Positions 1 through 6,886 of a stretch of 8,295 bases of DNA are shown piece by piece. The notes beneath the pieces are model-generated. The model worked only from the letters and a program-made list of their open reading frames with translations. It did not search any database and was not told the origin of the DNA. Both the position numbers and the translations under genes were made by a program. Source of the stretch: Candidatus Gallimonas intestinigallinarum (GTDB taxonomy: Bacteria > Bacillota_A > Clostridia > Christensenellales > Borkfalkiaceae); contig DXBS01000018.1 in the NCBI GenBank assembly GCA_019116405.1, positions 1 through 8,295 on the forward strand, in the 5' to 3' direction. Each line of letters opens with the position of its first letter. Positions within the stretch are counted from its first letter, which is position 1.

Positions 1-1961
1 ACCTGTTTGAGCAGCTTATCCTGCTCGACCGCGATGATCGAATCGCCCGCGTTCGGCACTTCTTCCAAGCCGAGGATGGAGACCGCCATCGACGGGCCCG
101 CCGACTTGACCGTGCGGCCCTTGTCGTCGACCATCGCGCGGACGCGGCCGGTCGTCGTGCCCGAAATGACGCTGTCGCCGGTGTGCAGCGTGCCGTTCTG
201 GATGAGGACGGACGCGACCGGGCCCTTGCCCTTATCCAGCTTCGCCTCGATGATCGTGCCGCGCGCCATCTGGTCGGGGTTCGCCTTCAATTCGCGCACT
301 TCGGCGACGAGATTGATGGATTCGAGCAGGTTCTCGATGCCCTCGCCCGTCTTGGCGGAAACGGGGCAGATGATGGTGTCGCCGCCCCATTCTTCGGGGA
401 CGAGGCCGTTGTTGGTGAGGCCCTGCTTGACGCGCTCGACGTTGGCCTCCGGTTTATCCATTTTATTGACGGCGACGATGATGGGAACGTCCGCCGCCTT
501 CGCGTGGTTGATCGCCTCGACCGTCTGGGGCATGATGCCGTCGTCCGCCGCAACGACGAGGACGACGATATCCGTGACCTGCGCGCCGCGCGCACGCATC
601 GCCGTGAACGCCGCGTGGCCGGGCGTATCGATGAACGTGACCTTCTTGCCCTCGCCGAACGTGACGGTATAGGCACCGATGCTCTGCGTGATGCCGCCCG
701 CCTCGCCTTCGGTGACGTTGGTCTTGCGGATGGCGTCCAGAAGCGAAGTCTTGCCGTGGTCGACGTGACCCATGACGGTGACGACGGGCGCGCGGGAAAC
801 GAGGCTCTCGCTGTCCCCTTCGCCGTGCACTTTCAAGAGCGCGTCCTCCGCCGTCTCTTCGGGCTTATATTCGAGGTCGATGCCCAGCTCCAGCGCGATG
901 AATGCCGCGTTGTCGTAGTCCACCGACTCGTTGACCGTCTTCATGATGCCCTCTTTGAAGAGGCGCTTGGTGATCTCCACTGCCGAGATGCCCAGCTTTT
1001 CGGAGAGCACCTTGATGGGGATCTCCTTGCTGGTGACGACGGCATGATCGATCTTGATGGTCTGCGTCTCCTTGCGCACCGCCTTCTTGCCGAAGCGTGC
1101 CTTTCTGTAGCCGCTCTTGTCCTCGTCGAAATCGCCGATGGATGCGCCCTGTCTGCGCTGCAGATCGCGCTTGTTGACGACGCGCCGCTGTTCGACATAC
1201 GTCTTTTCAAACTTCTTGGGCGGCTCGCGGCGGGGCGCTGTGGGCGCCGGTGCCGCAGGACGCGCCATGGGCGGACGCGCCGCGCCGGGTCTTGCGCTGC
1301 CGGCCGCACCGGGACGGGGTGACGTCTGCGGGCGGGGTGCGCCGGGACGGGAAGTACCCGTCTGGGGACGTGCACCGGGCGTATAGGTGGGACGTGCGCT
1401 TCGGCTGTCCGTGCGCCCGTCCGTCGGACGATAGGTGGGACGCTCCTGGCGCTGCTGCGCGGGACGCCCGTCGCGCCCCTCTCTTGCGGGTGCACTCTGG
1501 CGCTGCTGCGCGGGCTGCGTCTTTGCGGGCTGCGTCTTTGCAGGCGCGGAGGCAGATGCCGCAGGAGCCGCAGGCACTGCGGGAGTTGCGGGAGCTTCGG
1601 GCGCGGACTCAGCGGCGGGCGTCACGGGCGCTTCCTTGGGCGCGGGCTCCGCCTTGACCTCGACGGCAGGCGCGGGCTCTATAACAGGTGCGGGTTCTGC
1701 GGGCGCGGCGACAGGCACCTCGGGCGCTGTCTCAGGCTCCGCGGGCGCAGATTGCGCCGCAGCGCGCGCCGCTGCAGCCTCCTCTTCCTTTTTGCGCGCC
1801 TCTTCCTCCGCGCGGCGTGCCGCCGCTGCCGCCTCCATCTCGCCGAGCTTCTTTAAAAGCTCGGAAAGCTGCTTCTCTCCGGCAGCAATCGACTTTTGCA
1901 GGGCGACGGTCTTTTCGTCCTTTAAGACCGTGCTCAGCTTTTCAATGTTTTCGTATGACAT
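1..1961 (-). CDS. infB: Translation initiation factor IF-2 (3' end cut by window edge)
   Basis: IF-2 is the GTPase that brings initiator fMet-tRNA to the 30S subunit and promotes 50S joining. The frame is open from the ATG at 1961 to the left edge: 653 codons, with the rest of domain II and domains III-IV missing. Residues 1-42 form a short helical start. Residues 43-69 are an Ala/Glu/Arg/Lys helix. Residues 70-135 are Ala/Pro/Glu-rich, and 154-245 are Arg/Pro/Gly-rich low complexity. The IF2_N domain is at about 312-366. The G domain shows GHVDHGKT (398-405), GGITQ (422-426), DTPGH (445-449), NKMD (499-502) and SAK (535-537). Domain II begins near 565. The start is backed by GGAGGAG at 1964-1970. 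It is the last gene seen in the rimP operon, 46 nt after ylxQ. Internal Met232 and Met340 could in principle start shorter forms, but I see no proof. Identity is certain from the G motifs. Confidence 0.98.
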   Translation of the reverse strand, partial: MSYENIEKLSTVLKDEKTVALQKSIAAGEKQLSELLKKLGEMEAAAAARRAEEEARKKEEEAAAARAAAQSAPAEPETAPEVPVAAPAEPAPVIEPAPAVEVKAEPAPKEAPVTPAAESAPEAPATPAVPAAPAASASAPAKTQPAKTQPAQQRQSAPAREGRDGRPAQQRQERPTYRPTDGRTDSRSARPTYTPGARPQTGTSRPGAPRPQTSPRPGAAGSARPGAARPPMARPAAPAPTAPRREPPKKFEKTYVEQRRVVNKRDLQRRQGASIGDFDEDKSGYRKARFGKKAVRKETQTIKIDHAVVTSKEIPIKVLSEKLGISAVEITKRLFKEGIMKTVNESVDYDNAAFIALELGIDLEYKPEETAEDALLKVHGEGDSESLVSRAPVVTVMGHVDHGKTSLLDAIRKTNVTEGEAGGITQSIGAYTVTFGEGKKVTFIDTPGHAAFTAMRARGAQVTDIVVLVVAADDGIMPQTVEAINHAKAADVPIIVAVNKMDKPEANVERVKQGLTNNGLVPEEWGGDTIICPVSAKTGEGIENLLESINLVAEVRELKANPDQMARGTIIEAKLDKGKGPVASVLIQNGTLHTGDSVISGTTTGRVRAMVDDKGRTVKSAGPSMAVSILGLEEVPNAGDSIIAVEQDKLLKQ

Positions 1962-1976
1962 ATCTCCTCCGATAAT

Positions 1977-1993
1977 GCAGGCAGCCTGCCTGC
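1977..1993 (-). other. Small hairpin upstream of infB ribosome binding site
   Basis: There is a perfect 7-bp inverted repeat (GCAGGCA / TGCCTGC, arms 1977-1983 and 1987-1993) with a 3-base loop, in the 46-nt gap between ylxQ and infB. It ends 6 nt before the infB Shine-Dalgarno sequence. No U-tract follows, so it is not an intrinsic terminator. It could shape translation or processing at this junction, or be a chance palindrome in GC-rich DNA. Confidence 0.35.
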
Positions 1994-2007
1994 CCTCCCG
2001 CGTCTTT

Positions 2008-2301
2008 TTATTCCGTTTCCCCGTACGCCTGCTGCATCGCCGCCGCGAGGTGCTCCTCCGCGACGAGCGCCAGCTTGCACGCTTCCTTGTGCACGAGGGA
2101 CGCAAGATCGTTCACCCAGATGACGGGACAGGCGAACTTTTTCGAGAGTTTTCCGATCTCTTTTTTGGTGTTTTCGGACGCAGACGCGTCCGCGACGAGC
2201 AGGTACGCCCTGCCGCGCGCCGCCTTGGCGGCGTTGACGCCCAGCGTCAGCTTCCCTGCACGCTTGCAGAAATTGAGGTAAGTCCCCAGCTTACTTTGCA
2301 C
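2008..2301 (-). CDS. ylxQ: L7Ae-family ribosomal-type RNA-binding protein YlxQ
   Basis: This is a 97-residue protein of the L7Ae/L30e/Gadd45 fold, the family whose bacterial members bind kink-turn RNA; the cellular role of YlxQ itself is poorly defined. Recognisable features are the N-terminal stretch [11 protein letters not shown] (residues 11-21), the core [10 protein letters not shown] (about 48-57) and a strand-like CPVIWVND. The length is normal for the family. I chose the GTG start at 2301 for two reasons. A strong GAGGAGGAG lies 7 nt upstream. The 28 residues encoded upstream of the GTG are Arg/Thr/Ser-rich, do not resemble the family and overlie ylxR in another frame. It overlaps the end of ylxR by 11 nt, which suggests translational coupling. 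Its place between ylxR and infB is canonical for Bacillota. Confidence 0.9.
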   Translation of the reverse strand: MQSKLGTYLNFCKRAGKLTLGVNAAKAARGRAYLLVADASASENTKKEIGKLSKKFACPVIWVNDLASLVHKEACKLALVAEEHLAAAMQQAYGETE

Positions 2302-2563
2302 GCAGGAACTCCTCCTCGATCGCCTTGTACACGCTCTCGTCCACTTCCTGGGAGAAGGTCTTGTGCAGCAGGCGGTACTTCGCAAGCTTCTTGATGCACG
2401 CCTCGCTGTCGCAGATATAGGCGCCGCGACCGGGAAGTTTGCCCGAAAAATCCAGCGAAATTTCTCCCGAAGCGCTGCGCACGATGCGCAGCATCTCCTT
2501 TTTGGGCTTTTCCTCGCGGCACGCGATGCAGGTGCGCATTGGGATCTTTTTCTGCTTGGGCAT
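2291..2563 (-). CDS. ylxR: YlxR/RnpM-family RNA-binding protein
   Basis: This is a 90-residue basic protein of the YlxR (DUF448) family. The B. subtilis member, renamed RnpM, is reported to bind the RNase P RNA and modulate RNase P activity. The family signature GRGAYIC is at residues 45-51, followed by a conserved-looking C56. A CxxC pair (C12, C15) lies in the N-terminal RTCIAC motif. The length is typical. The ATG at 2563 directly abuts the nusA stop (TAAATG, zero spacing). Its ribosome binding site, GGAGGAA, is inside the last nusA codons, so translation is very probably coupled to nusA. Its 3' end overlaps ylxQ by 11 nt. Confidence 0.95.
   Translation of the reverse strand: MPKQKKIPMRTCIACREEKPKKEMLRIVRSASGEISLDFSGKLPGRGAYICDSEACIKKLAKYRLLHKTFSQEVDESVYKAIEEEFLRAK
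2309..2317 (-). promoter_or_regulatory. Ribosome binding site fixing the ylxQ GTG start
   Basis: On the minus strand GAGGAGGAG precedes the GTG at 2301 by 7 nt, and it lies within the last codons of ylxR. No comparable site serves the upstream ATG at 2385, which would give 28 non-family residues. This is the main reason for calling a GTG start. Confidence 0.8.
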
Positions 2564-3646
2564 TTATTCCTCCGACGCCTCTGCGGGCGCCTCGAGATAC
2601 ATCTTTGCCGCCGCCGACTCGCTCTTGACGTCGATCTTCCAGCCGGTCAGGCGCGCGGCGAGGCGGGCGTTCTGCCCGTCCCTGCCGATGGCGAGCGAGA
2701 GTTTGTCGTCGGGCACGACCGCAACTGCGGACTTCTCCCCCATCTGCGTGACGGAGAGCACCGTCGCGGGCGAGAGCGCCTTGGCGATGAACTCCAAGGG
2801 ATTTTCGCTCCACGGGATGATATCGATCTTCTCGCCGTTCAGCTCCGCGACGACCGCATTGACGCGCGCGCCCTTGTTGCCGACGCACGCGCCGACTGCA
2901 TCGACGCGTTCGTCCTCGGACATGATCGCCATCTTGGTGCGGTGGCCCGGCTCGCGGGAAATGCCCTTGACGATGACCGTGCCCGCCTTGATCTCGGGCA
3001 CCTCCTCTTCAAACAGGCGCTTGACGAGCCCGGGCGCGGCGCGGGTGACGAGTACCTGCGCGTTCCTGCCGCCGCTCTTGATGCGCTTGACGTACACTTT
3101 GATCTTGTCGCCGACGTTATAGCGCTCGCCGGGAACCTGATCCTGAGGCAACATGAGCCCTTCGATCTGCCCCTTGCCCAGCTCGATATAGACGTTGCGG
3201 GCGTCCACTTTGCGGATGAGCCCGCTCATCAGCTCGCCCTCTTTGTCCGAAAACTCGGAGAGCGTGTGGTCGCGCTCCGTCTCGTGGATCTTCTGCAAAA
3301 TGACCTGCTTTGCGGTCTGCGCGGCGATGCGGGAGAAGTCCTTGGGCGCAAATTCGTCCCGGAATACGTCGCCGACCTTGGCGTTCTTCTTTATTTCCTG
3401 CGCCTCTTCGAGGGAAATCTCCCCCTCGCCCAGTTCCTCCGCGTCCGACACGGTGCGCGTTAAGAAGCAGCGGATGGTCCCCTTTTCGGGATCGAGCTTG
3501 ACTTCCACCTTGCCCGCCTCGCCGACGTACTGCTTTTTATACGCGGAGACGAGCGCCGTTTCCAGTGCTTCGAGGAAGGTCTCCTCGCTGATGCCCTTTT
3601 CGCGCTCCAGATCGGCAAGCGCCGCAAAGAAATCCTTGTTGATCAT
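2564..3646 (-). CDS. nusA: Transcription termination/antitermination factor NusA
   Basis: NusA binds RNA polymerase near the RNA exit channel and promotes pausing and hairpin-dependent termination. The protein has 360 residues. The N-terminal polymerase-binding domain spans about 1-130. The S1 domain is at about 135-203. KH1 is at about 205-278, with the GNKG loop at 256-259. KH2 is at about 280-345, with IGRDGQNARLA at 320-330. It ends in a short Glu/Ala tail and has no C-terminal acidic repeats, as is usual in Gram-positive NusA. An in-frame ATG at 3679 would add 11 residues, but the ATG at 3646 is preferred: it has AAGGAG 7 nt upstream and begins with the family-typical MINKDFFAAL. It lies 36 nt after rimP and directly abuts ylxR. 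The hairpin in the rimP leader is a plausible target of NusA autoregulation. Confidence 0.98.
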   Translation of the reverse strand: MINKDFFAALADLEREKGISEETFLEALETALVSAYKKQYVGEAGKVEVKLDPEKGTIRCFLTRTVSDAEELGEGEISLEEAQEIKKNAKVGDVFRDEFAPKDFSRIAAQTAKQVILQKIHETERDHTLSEFSDKEGELMSGLIRKVDARNVYIELGKGQIEGLMLPQDQVPGERYNVGDKIKVYVKRIKSGGRNAQVLVTRAAPGLVKRLFEEEVPEIKAGTVIVKGISREPGHRTKMAIMSEDERVDAVGACVGNKGARVNAVVAELNGEKIDIIPWSENPLEFIAKALSPATVLSVTQMGEKSAVAVVPDDKLSLAIGRDGQNARLAARLTGWKIDVKSESAAAKMYLEAPAEASEE

Positions 3647-3653
3647 GATATTA

Positions 3654-3659
3654 CTCCTT
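3654..3659 (-). promoter_or_regulatory. Ribosome binding site fixing the nusA start
   Basis: AAGGAG on the minus strand lies 7 nt before the ATG at 3646 and is itself part of a longer purine run, AAGGAAGGAG. It sits inside the extension that the alternative ATG at 3679 would translate, which favours the shorter NusA. Confidence 0.8.
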
Positions 3660-3682
3660 CCTTGGATGTTTGTGCACATCTG

Positions 3683-4138
3683 TTATACTTCGATGAGCAG
3701 GCAGACCTTGGAGGTCTTTTCAAAGGGGATGTGCTTTTCCCCCTTCTTGGTCGCAAGGGTGATGACGCCGCCCTCATACGCGGTAAGCGTCCCTTCGTAG
3801 TACTTTGCGCCTTCAAAGGGCGCGTAGAGGCGCACTTCGATCGCCTCGCCCATGTGTCGCTCGAAATCGCGCGCCGTCTTGAAAGGACGGTCCAGCCCGG
3901 GCGAGGAACAGTTGAGCGTGTATGCCGCGCCGTAGGTGGGATCGAGCTCGTCGAGCGCCGCGTCCGCCGCACGGTGAAACGTCTCGCACAGGTTGAGATC
4001 GACGCCGCCCGGCGCATCGATATACAGCGTCAAGGACTTTTCGCGGTTGTTCCAGACCGCCTCCAGGAGCTCCGCGCCGACCGTCTCCGCGACGGGCGCC
4101 AAAAACGCCTCCACTTCCTTCATGGGTTTGATGTTCAT
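3683..4138 (-). CDS. rimP: Ribosome maturation factor RimP
   Basis: RimP is a cytoplasmic assembly factor for the 30S subunit. The 151-residue length is typical of the family. An N-terminal alpha/beta domain (about 1-80) carries the conserved-looking LNLCETFHRAADAALDELDP segment. It is followed by the hallmark CSSPGLDRPFK (about 83-93) and a C-terminal Sm-like beta domain ending in VCLLIEV. The ATG at 4138 has GAGAGGG 4 nt upstream. A second Met at codon 6 (4123) is a possible alternative start. It is the first gene of the operon: a candidate promoter and two hairpins lie in the gap before it, and nusA follows after 36 nt. Confidence 0.97.
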   Translation of the reverse strand: MNIKPMKEVEAFLAPVAETVGAELLEAVWNNREKSLTLYIDAPGGVDLNLCETFHRAADAALDELDPTYGAAYTLNCSSPGLDRPFKTARDFERHMGEAIEVRLYAPFEGAKYYEGTLTAYEGGVITLATKKGEKHIPFEKTSKVCLLIEV

Positions 4139-4153
4139 AGGCCCTCTCGTTGC

Positions 4154-4178
4154 GCGGCGCAGCGTTTTCCCGCGCCGC
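4154..4178 (-). other. GC-rich hairpin next to the rimP ribosome binding site
   Basis: A perfect 7-bp stem GCGGCGC / GCGCCGC (arms 4154-4160 and 4172-4178) encloses an 11-base A-rich loop in the predicted rimP leader RNA. The stem ends about 5 nt before the rimP Shine-Dalgarno sequence. It is not followed by a U-tract. It may limit ribosome access or act as a structured leader element. Its sequence is all G and C, so chance pairing is possible. Confidence 0.4.
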
Positions 4179-4224
4179 CCGTTCGCGGCAAATCAGGTTC
4201 GCAGACGGCCGCGATTTTTCTTCA

Positions 4225-4255
4225 TACAAAGAATGAGAGCGGAAACCCGCTCTCA
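4225..4255 (-). terminator. Terminator-like hairpin in the rimP leader (possible NusA-responsive attenuator)
   Basis: A perfect 9-bp stem TGAGAGCGG / CCGCTCTCA (arms 4247-4255 and 4234-4242) with a GTTT loop on the minus strand is followed by TTCTTTGT, a U-tract interrupted by C and G. The opposite strand has no T-run after the stem, so the signal points into rimP. The hairpin starts about 22 nt downstream of the predicted rimP transcription start. It would therefore act both on readthrough from the exonuclease gene and on the operon's own transcripts. Weak terminators with interrupted U-tracts are the class NusA assists in B. subtilis, where nusA is reported to be autoregulated by termination in its 5' leader. 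That this hairpin does the same is inference. Confidence 0.6.
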
Positions 4256-4283
4256 ATCCAGACATCAGATTAAGATCTTCTTT

Positions 4284-4312
4284 AGTTTACCACCTTTTCC
4301 ATAAAAATGCAA
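4284..4312 (-). promoter_or_regulatory. Candidate sigma-A promoter for rimP-nusA-ylxR-ylxQ-infB
   Basis: On the minus strand there is a -35-like TTGCAT (4307-4312), a 17-bp spacer and a -10-like TAAACT (4284-4289). It lies in an AT-richer island directly downstream of the exonuclease stop codon. The -35 is weak (3 of 6 match) and the -10 is fair (4 of 6), but the spacing is ideal. The start would fall near 4277, giving a leader of about 139 nt. Confidence 0.55.
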
Positions 4313-4341
4313 GCATTTGCCGCCGTATTTTTTGAAAAAGC

Positions 4342-5853
4342 TCACACAAAGTCGCCGTTCATGCGGACAAGCTCCAAAAAGATCTTTGCCGTGACAAAGG
4401 CATCGTCAAAGGCGCGGTGGTGATTGAAGGTAAACCCGAAGAAGTCCGCTACATTGTTGAGCTTGTGGTGGTTCATGCGCAGCAGTTTCTGCGACATGAC
4501 GAGGGTATCGTACTGCGGGTTGTCGAACAAAAAGCCCTCCTCCTCGCCGTAGTAGCGAACGAACTTGTAGTCAAAGGACATGTTGTGCGCCACGAGCGCA
4601 CAGCCCGCCGTGAACTTGTAAAAGTCGGCGATGACGTCCTCGAGCGCGGGCGCGCCCACGAGCATGTCGTCCGTGATGCCCGTCAGCTCCACGATCTTTT
4701 CGGAGAGGCGCACGGGACAGGCGACAAAGGTGGAGAACTTCTCCTCGATGCGCCCGTTCCTGATCTTGACCGCGCCCACTTCAATGATGCGATCCATCTG
4801 CCCCATCGCGGGCGAGTTATTCAGCCCCGTCGTCTCCAGGTCGAACACGACGAACTCCCGTTTGCAGAAGGAATCGGGCAGCGGCGCCTTGCCGAAGAGG
4901 GAGTCCTGCACGGGATCGGAGACAGGCGTCGGGAACACGACGCGGTACTGCGCCGGCACGGGACGGGAGGGACGCTCTTCCGGCACGAAGCCCGCGGGCG
5001 CGCTGCCATAGTCCACGTTCTTGGCGCGAAAGGAGAGCGTGCCGTTGAACAGCTCGTTGTCCCCCGTCAGGCAGACGCTGTCCCCCTGTTTGAGGGCGCG
5101 CACCTTCTCGACGGTCGCCTTCTTGGAAAAATAGGAACAGCGCAGCTGGCCGCTCGCATCCGTCACCGTAAAGGAAAAGTAGGGCTTGCCCGCCTTGGTG
5201 GCGCGCTCCTCTATGTAGGCGATCGTCCCGCAGACGGTGACATTTGTCAGCTCCTTGGTAAGATCGGCGATATAGATCGCCTGCCGGGGGTTGGCGCCGT
5301 CGATCGGCTCATATTTTTCGATCGGGAAGAAGCGGGGCGCTGCGACGTACTCCGCCTCGGGCGGGGCGTCATATTCGATCTCTCCGCGCTCCTTGCTGAC
5401 GAAGTTGACCTCCCCGAACCAGGTGCCGCAAAAGCGCCGGGCAAGCTCCTCGCTCACCGCGTCGAGGACGCCGTCCCCCGTCATCCTATCGCGCTCCAGC
5501 TCGCCCACGTTGACGAAAAACCTGCCGCCCGCCCCGTCGATGGCGACGGCGATGTCCTCGGGGTCGACAAACGCCGCGACGCCCGGGAAGCGCGTCTTGA
5601 GAATGTCCGCAACGGCGCGCCGCACGCCCGCCTCGTCGGGCACGGACTTGATGACCTTGACTTCCGCGGTAAACCCTGCGGGCACATACTTCGCGGAGAC
5701 CCCGCGCGCATAGGCGATGTCCTCGGGCGAATACGCGACGTCCGTCACGAGGAAAAAGGTCACGGTTTTCCCCTTGACCTCTATCTTGCGGAGCACGGCG
5801 CGCACCAGCCCCGCGCTCCCCCTGATCTCTTCCAGATACTGCTTACTCTTCAT
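4342..5853 (-). CDS. PolC-like 3'-5' exonuclease without polymerase or PHP domains
   Basis: This 503-residue protein matches the front part of PolC, the Bacillota replicative DNA polymerase of about 1,400 residues. Residues 1-185 look like the PolC N-terminal region. Residues 203-285 form an OB fold (VTVCGTIAYIEERATKAGKP...). Residues 334-500 are a DnaQ/PolC-type DEDDh exonuclease, with FDLETTG (D338, E340), AHNMSFD (H423, D428) and HRAFDD (H479, D484). All five catalytic positions are present, so activity is expected. The polymerase is absent, and a 50-residue Pro-rich linker (284-333) replaces the first PHP segment. The linker holds QDSLF (316-320), which resembles a sliding-clamp-binding pentapeptide. 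The ATG at 5853 overlaps ispG by 11 nt and has no clear Shine-Dalgarno sequence, so translation is probably coupled to ispG. The stop at 4342 is followed by a promoter, with no polymerase remnant. A role in proofreading or repair is inferred. Confidence 0.88.
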   Translation of the reverse strand: MKSKQYLEEIRGSAGLVRAVLRKIEVKGKTVTFFLVTDVAYSPEDIAYARGVSAKYVPAGFTAEVKVIKSVPDEAGVRRAVADILKTRFPGVAAFVDPEDIAVAIDGAGGRFFVNVGELERDRMTGDGVLDAVSEELARRFCGTWFGEVNFVSKERGEIEYDAPPEAEYVAAPRFFPIEKYEPIDGANPRQAIYIADLTKELTNVTVCGTIAYIEERATKAGKPYFSFTVTDASGQLRCSYFSKKATVEKVRALKQGDSVCLTGDNELFNGTLSFRAKNVDYGSAPAGFVPEERPSRPVPAQYRVVFPTPVSDPVQDSLFGKAPLPDSFCKREFVVFDLETTGLNNSPAMGQMDRIIEVGAVKIRNGRIEEKFSTFVACPVRLSEKIVELTGITDDMLVGAPALEDVIADFYKFTAGCALVAHNMSFDYKFVRYYGEEEGFLFDNPQYDTLVMSQKLLRMNHHKLNNVADFFGFTFNHHRAFDDAFVTAKIFLELVRMNGDFV

Positions 5854-6886
5854 TGATCAACAATTCCAGCCGCGCAAAGAATTCGCGCTCGGCGTCCGCC
5901 GCCGCAACGCGCACGTTCTCCTGCCCCTTTTGCATGATGATACAGTACTCCTCGCCGCCCGCGATGCCAAGATCGCACCCCTTTGCCTCGCCGGGGCCGT
6001 TGACCACGCACCCCATGACGGCGACTTTGAGCTTCTTTTTTACCGTCCTGACGCGCGCCTCGACGCGGGAGGCGAGCCCCATGCAGTCGTAGCGGCATCT
6101 GCCGCAGGTCGGGCAGGCGACGACGTCCACATAGTCCTTTTCCAGTCCGCACGCGCGCAGGATATCGTGCGCCGCGTACACCTCTTCGACGGGATCGGCG
6201 GACAGCGAGACGCGGATGGTCTCGCCGATGCCCGCAAGCAGCAATGACCCGATGCCGATGCTGCTCTTGACGATGCCCATGTGCTGCGTGCCCGCCTCGG
6301 TCACCCCGAGGTGCAGCGGATAGTCGCAGCGCTTCCGCAGCAGCGTGTATGCCTCGACGGTGAGCGGGACGTCCGACGCCTTGACGGAGACGACGATGTC
6401 CTCGACGCCGTGTCTTTCCAGAACGGCGACGTTATCCAGCGCGCTCAGAACGAGCGCCTCGGCGCTCCGCCCGTACTTCTCCAGATGTTTTTTTTCAATG
6501 CTGCCCGTGTTCGCGCCCACGCGGACGGGGACGTGATGCGCCCTGACGCAGTCCGCAACGAGCGCGACTTCCTTTTCCCCGCCGATATTTCCCGGATTGA
6601 TGCGCAGCTTATCCGCGCCGTTCTCCACGGCGAGCACCGCGAGTTTTGCCGAAAAATGCACGTCTGCGACAACGGGCACGCCCACTCTGCCGCAGATCTC
6701 GCGCAGGGCGCGCGCGTCCCCCTCGTCCGCGACGGCGACGCGCACGATATCGCAGCCCGCATCCCGCAGCGAGAGAATTTGAGCGACGCTTCTTTCCACG
6801 TCGCTCGCCTTGGTTGTCGTCATACTCTGGACGGCGACGCTGCCGCCGCCCAGCAGGACATTGCCCACCCGCACCTGACGGATCAT
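5843..6886 (-). CDS. ispG: 4-hydroxy-3-methylbut-2-enyl diphosphate synthase IspG
   Basis: IspG (GcpE) carries out the penultimate step of the MEP isoprenoid pathway, reducing MEcPP to HMBPP with a [4Fe-4S] cluster and electrons from ferredoxin or flavodoxin. The 347-residue length matches the two-domain bacterial form, a TIM barrel followed by a cluster domain. Seen motifs include VQSMTTTKASDV near the start, DVHF (75-78), RINPGNIG (95-102) and GANTGS (124-129). The cluster ligands are C258 and C261 in CPTCGRC, C293 in MGCVVNGPGEA, and E300. The ATG at 6886 overlaps the nrdR stop as ATGA, and AGGAGGAG lies 8 nt upstream inside nrdR. Its 3' end overlaps the exonuclease start by 11 nt. Expression should follow the nrdR promoter. 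Confidence 0.98.
   Translation of the reverse strand: MIRQVRVGNVLLGGGSVAVQSMTTTKASDVERSVAQILSLRDAGCDIVRVAVADEGDARALREICGRVGVPVVADVHFSAKLAVLAVENGADKLRINPGNIGGEKEVALVADCVRAHHVPVRVGANTGSIEKKHLEKYGRSAEALVLSALDNVAVLERHGVEDIVVSVKASDVPLTVEAYTLLRKRCDYPLHLGVTEAGTQHMGIVKSSIGIGSLLLAGIGETIRVSLSADPVEEVYAAHDILRACGLEKDYVDVVACPTCGRCRYDCMGLASRVEARVRTVKKKLKVAVMGCVVNGPGEAKGCDLGIAGGEEYCIIMQKGQENVRVAAADAEREFFARLELLINEE

Noticed and set aside
183..1322. Long plus-strand open frame opposite infB
   Set aside because: The translation is dominated by Arg, Asp and Leu with no domain signature. The minus strand encodes unmistakable IF-2 G motifs over the same bases.
2302..2385. Upstream ATG start for ylxQ at 2385
   Set aside because: It adds 28 Arg/Thr/Ser-rich residues read out of frame through ylxR and lacks a good ribosome binding site. 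The GTG at 2301 has a strong one.
2363..3463. Long plus-strand open frame opposite nusA and ylxR
   Set aside because: This is a shadow of GC-rich genes: no motif, no plausible ribosome binding context, and it spans two real genes on the other strand.
4139..4341. Possible remnant of a PolC polymerase domain after the exonuclease stop
   Set aside because: The 203-nt gap is far too short and shows promoter and hairpin elements rather than any polymerase or PHP motif in any frame, so a simple frameshift or nonsense mutation is not the explanation.
4417..5856. Long plus-strand open frame (479 codons) opposite the PolC-like exonuclease
   Set aside because: It mirrors a GC-rich gene with strong third-position bias. 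The translation is His/Arg/Asp/Val-rich without any recognisable domain, and the opposite strand has a clear protein with catalytic motifs.
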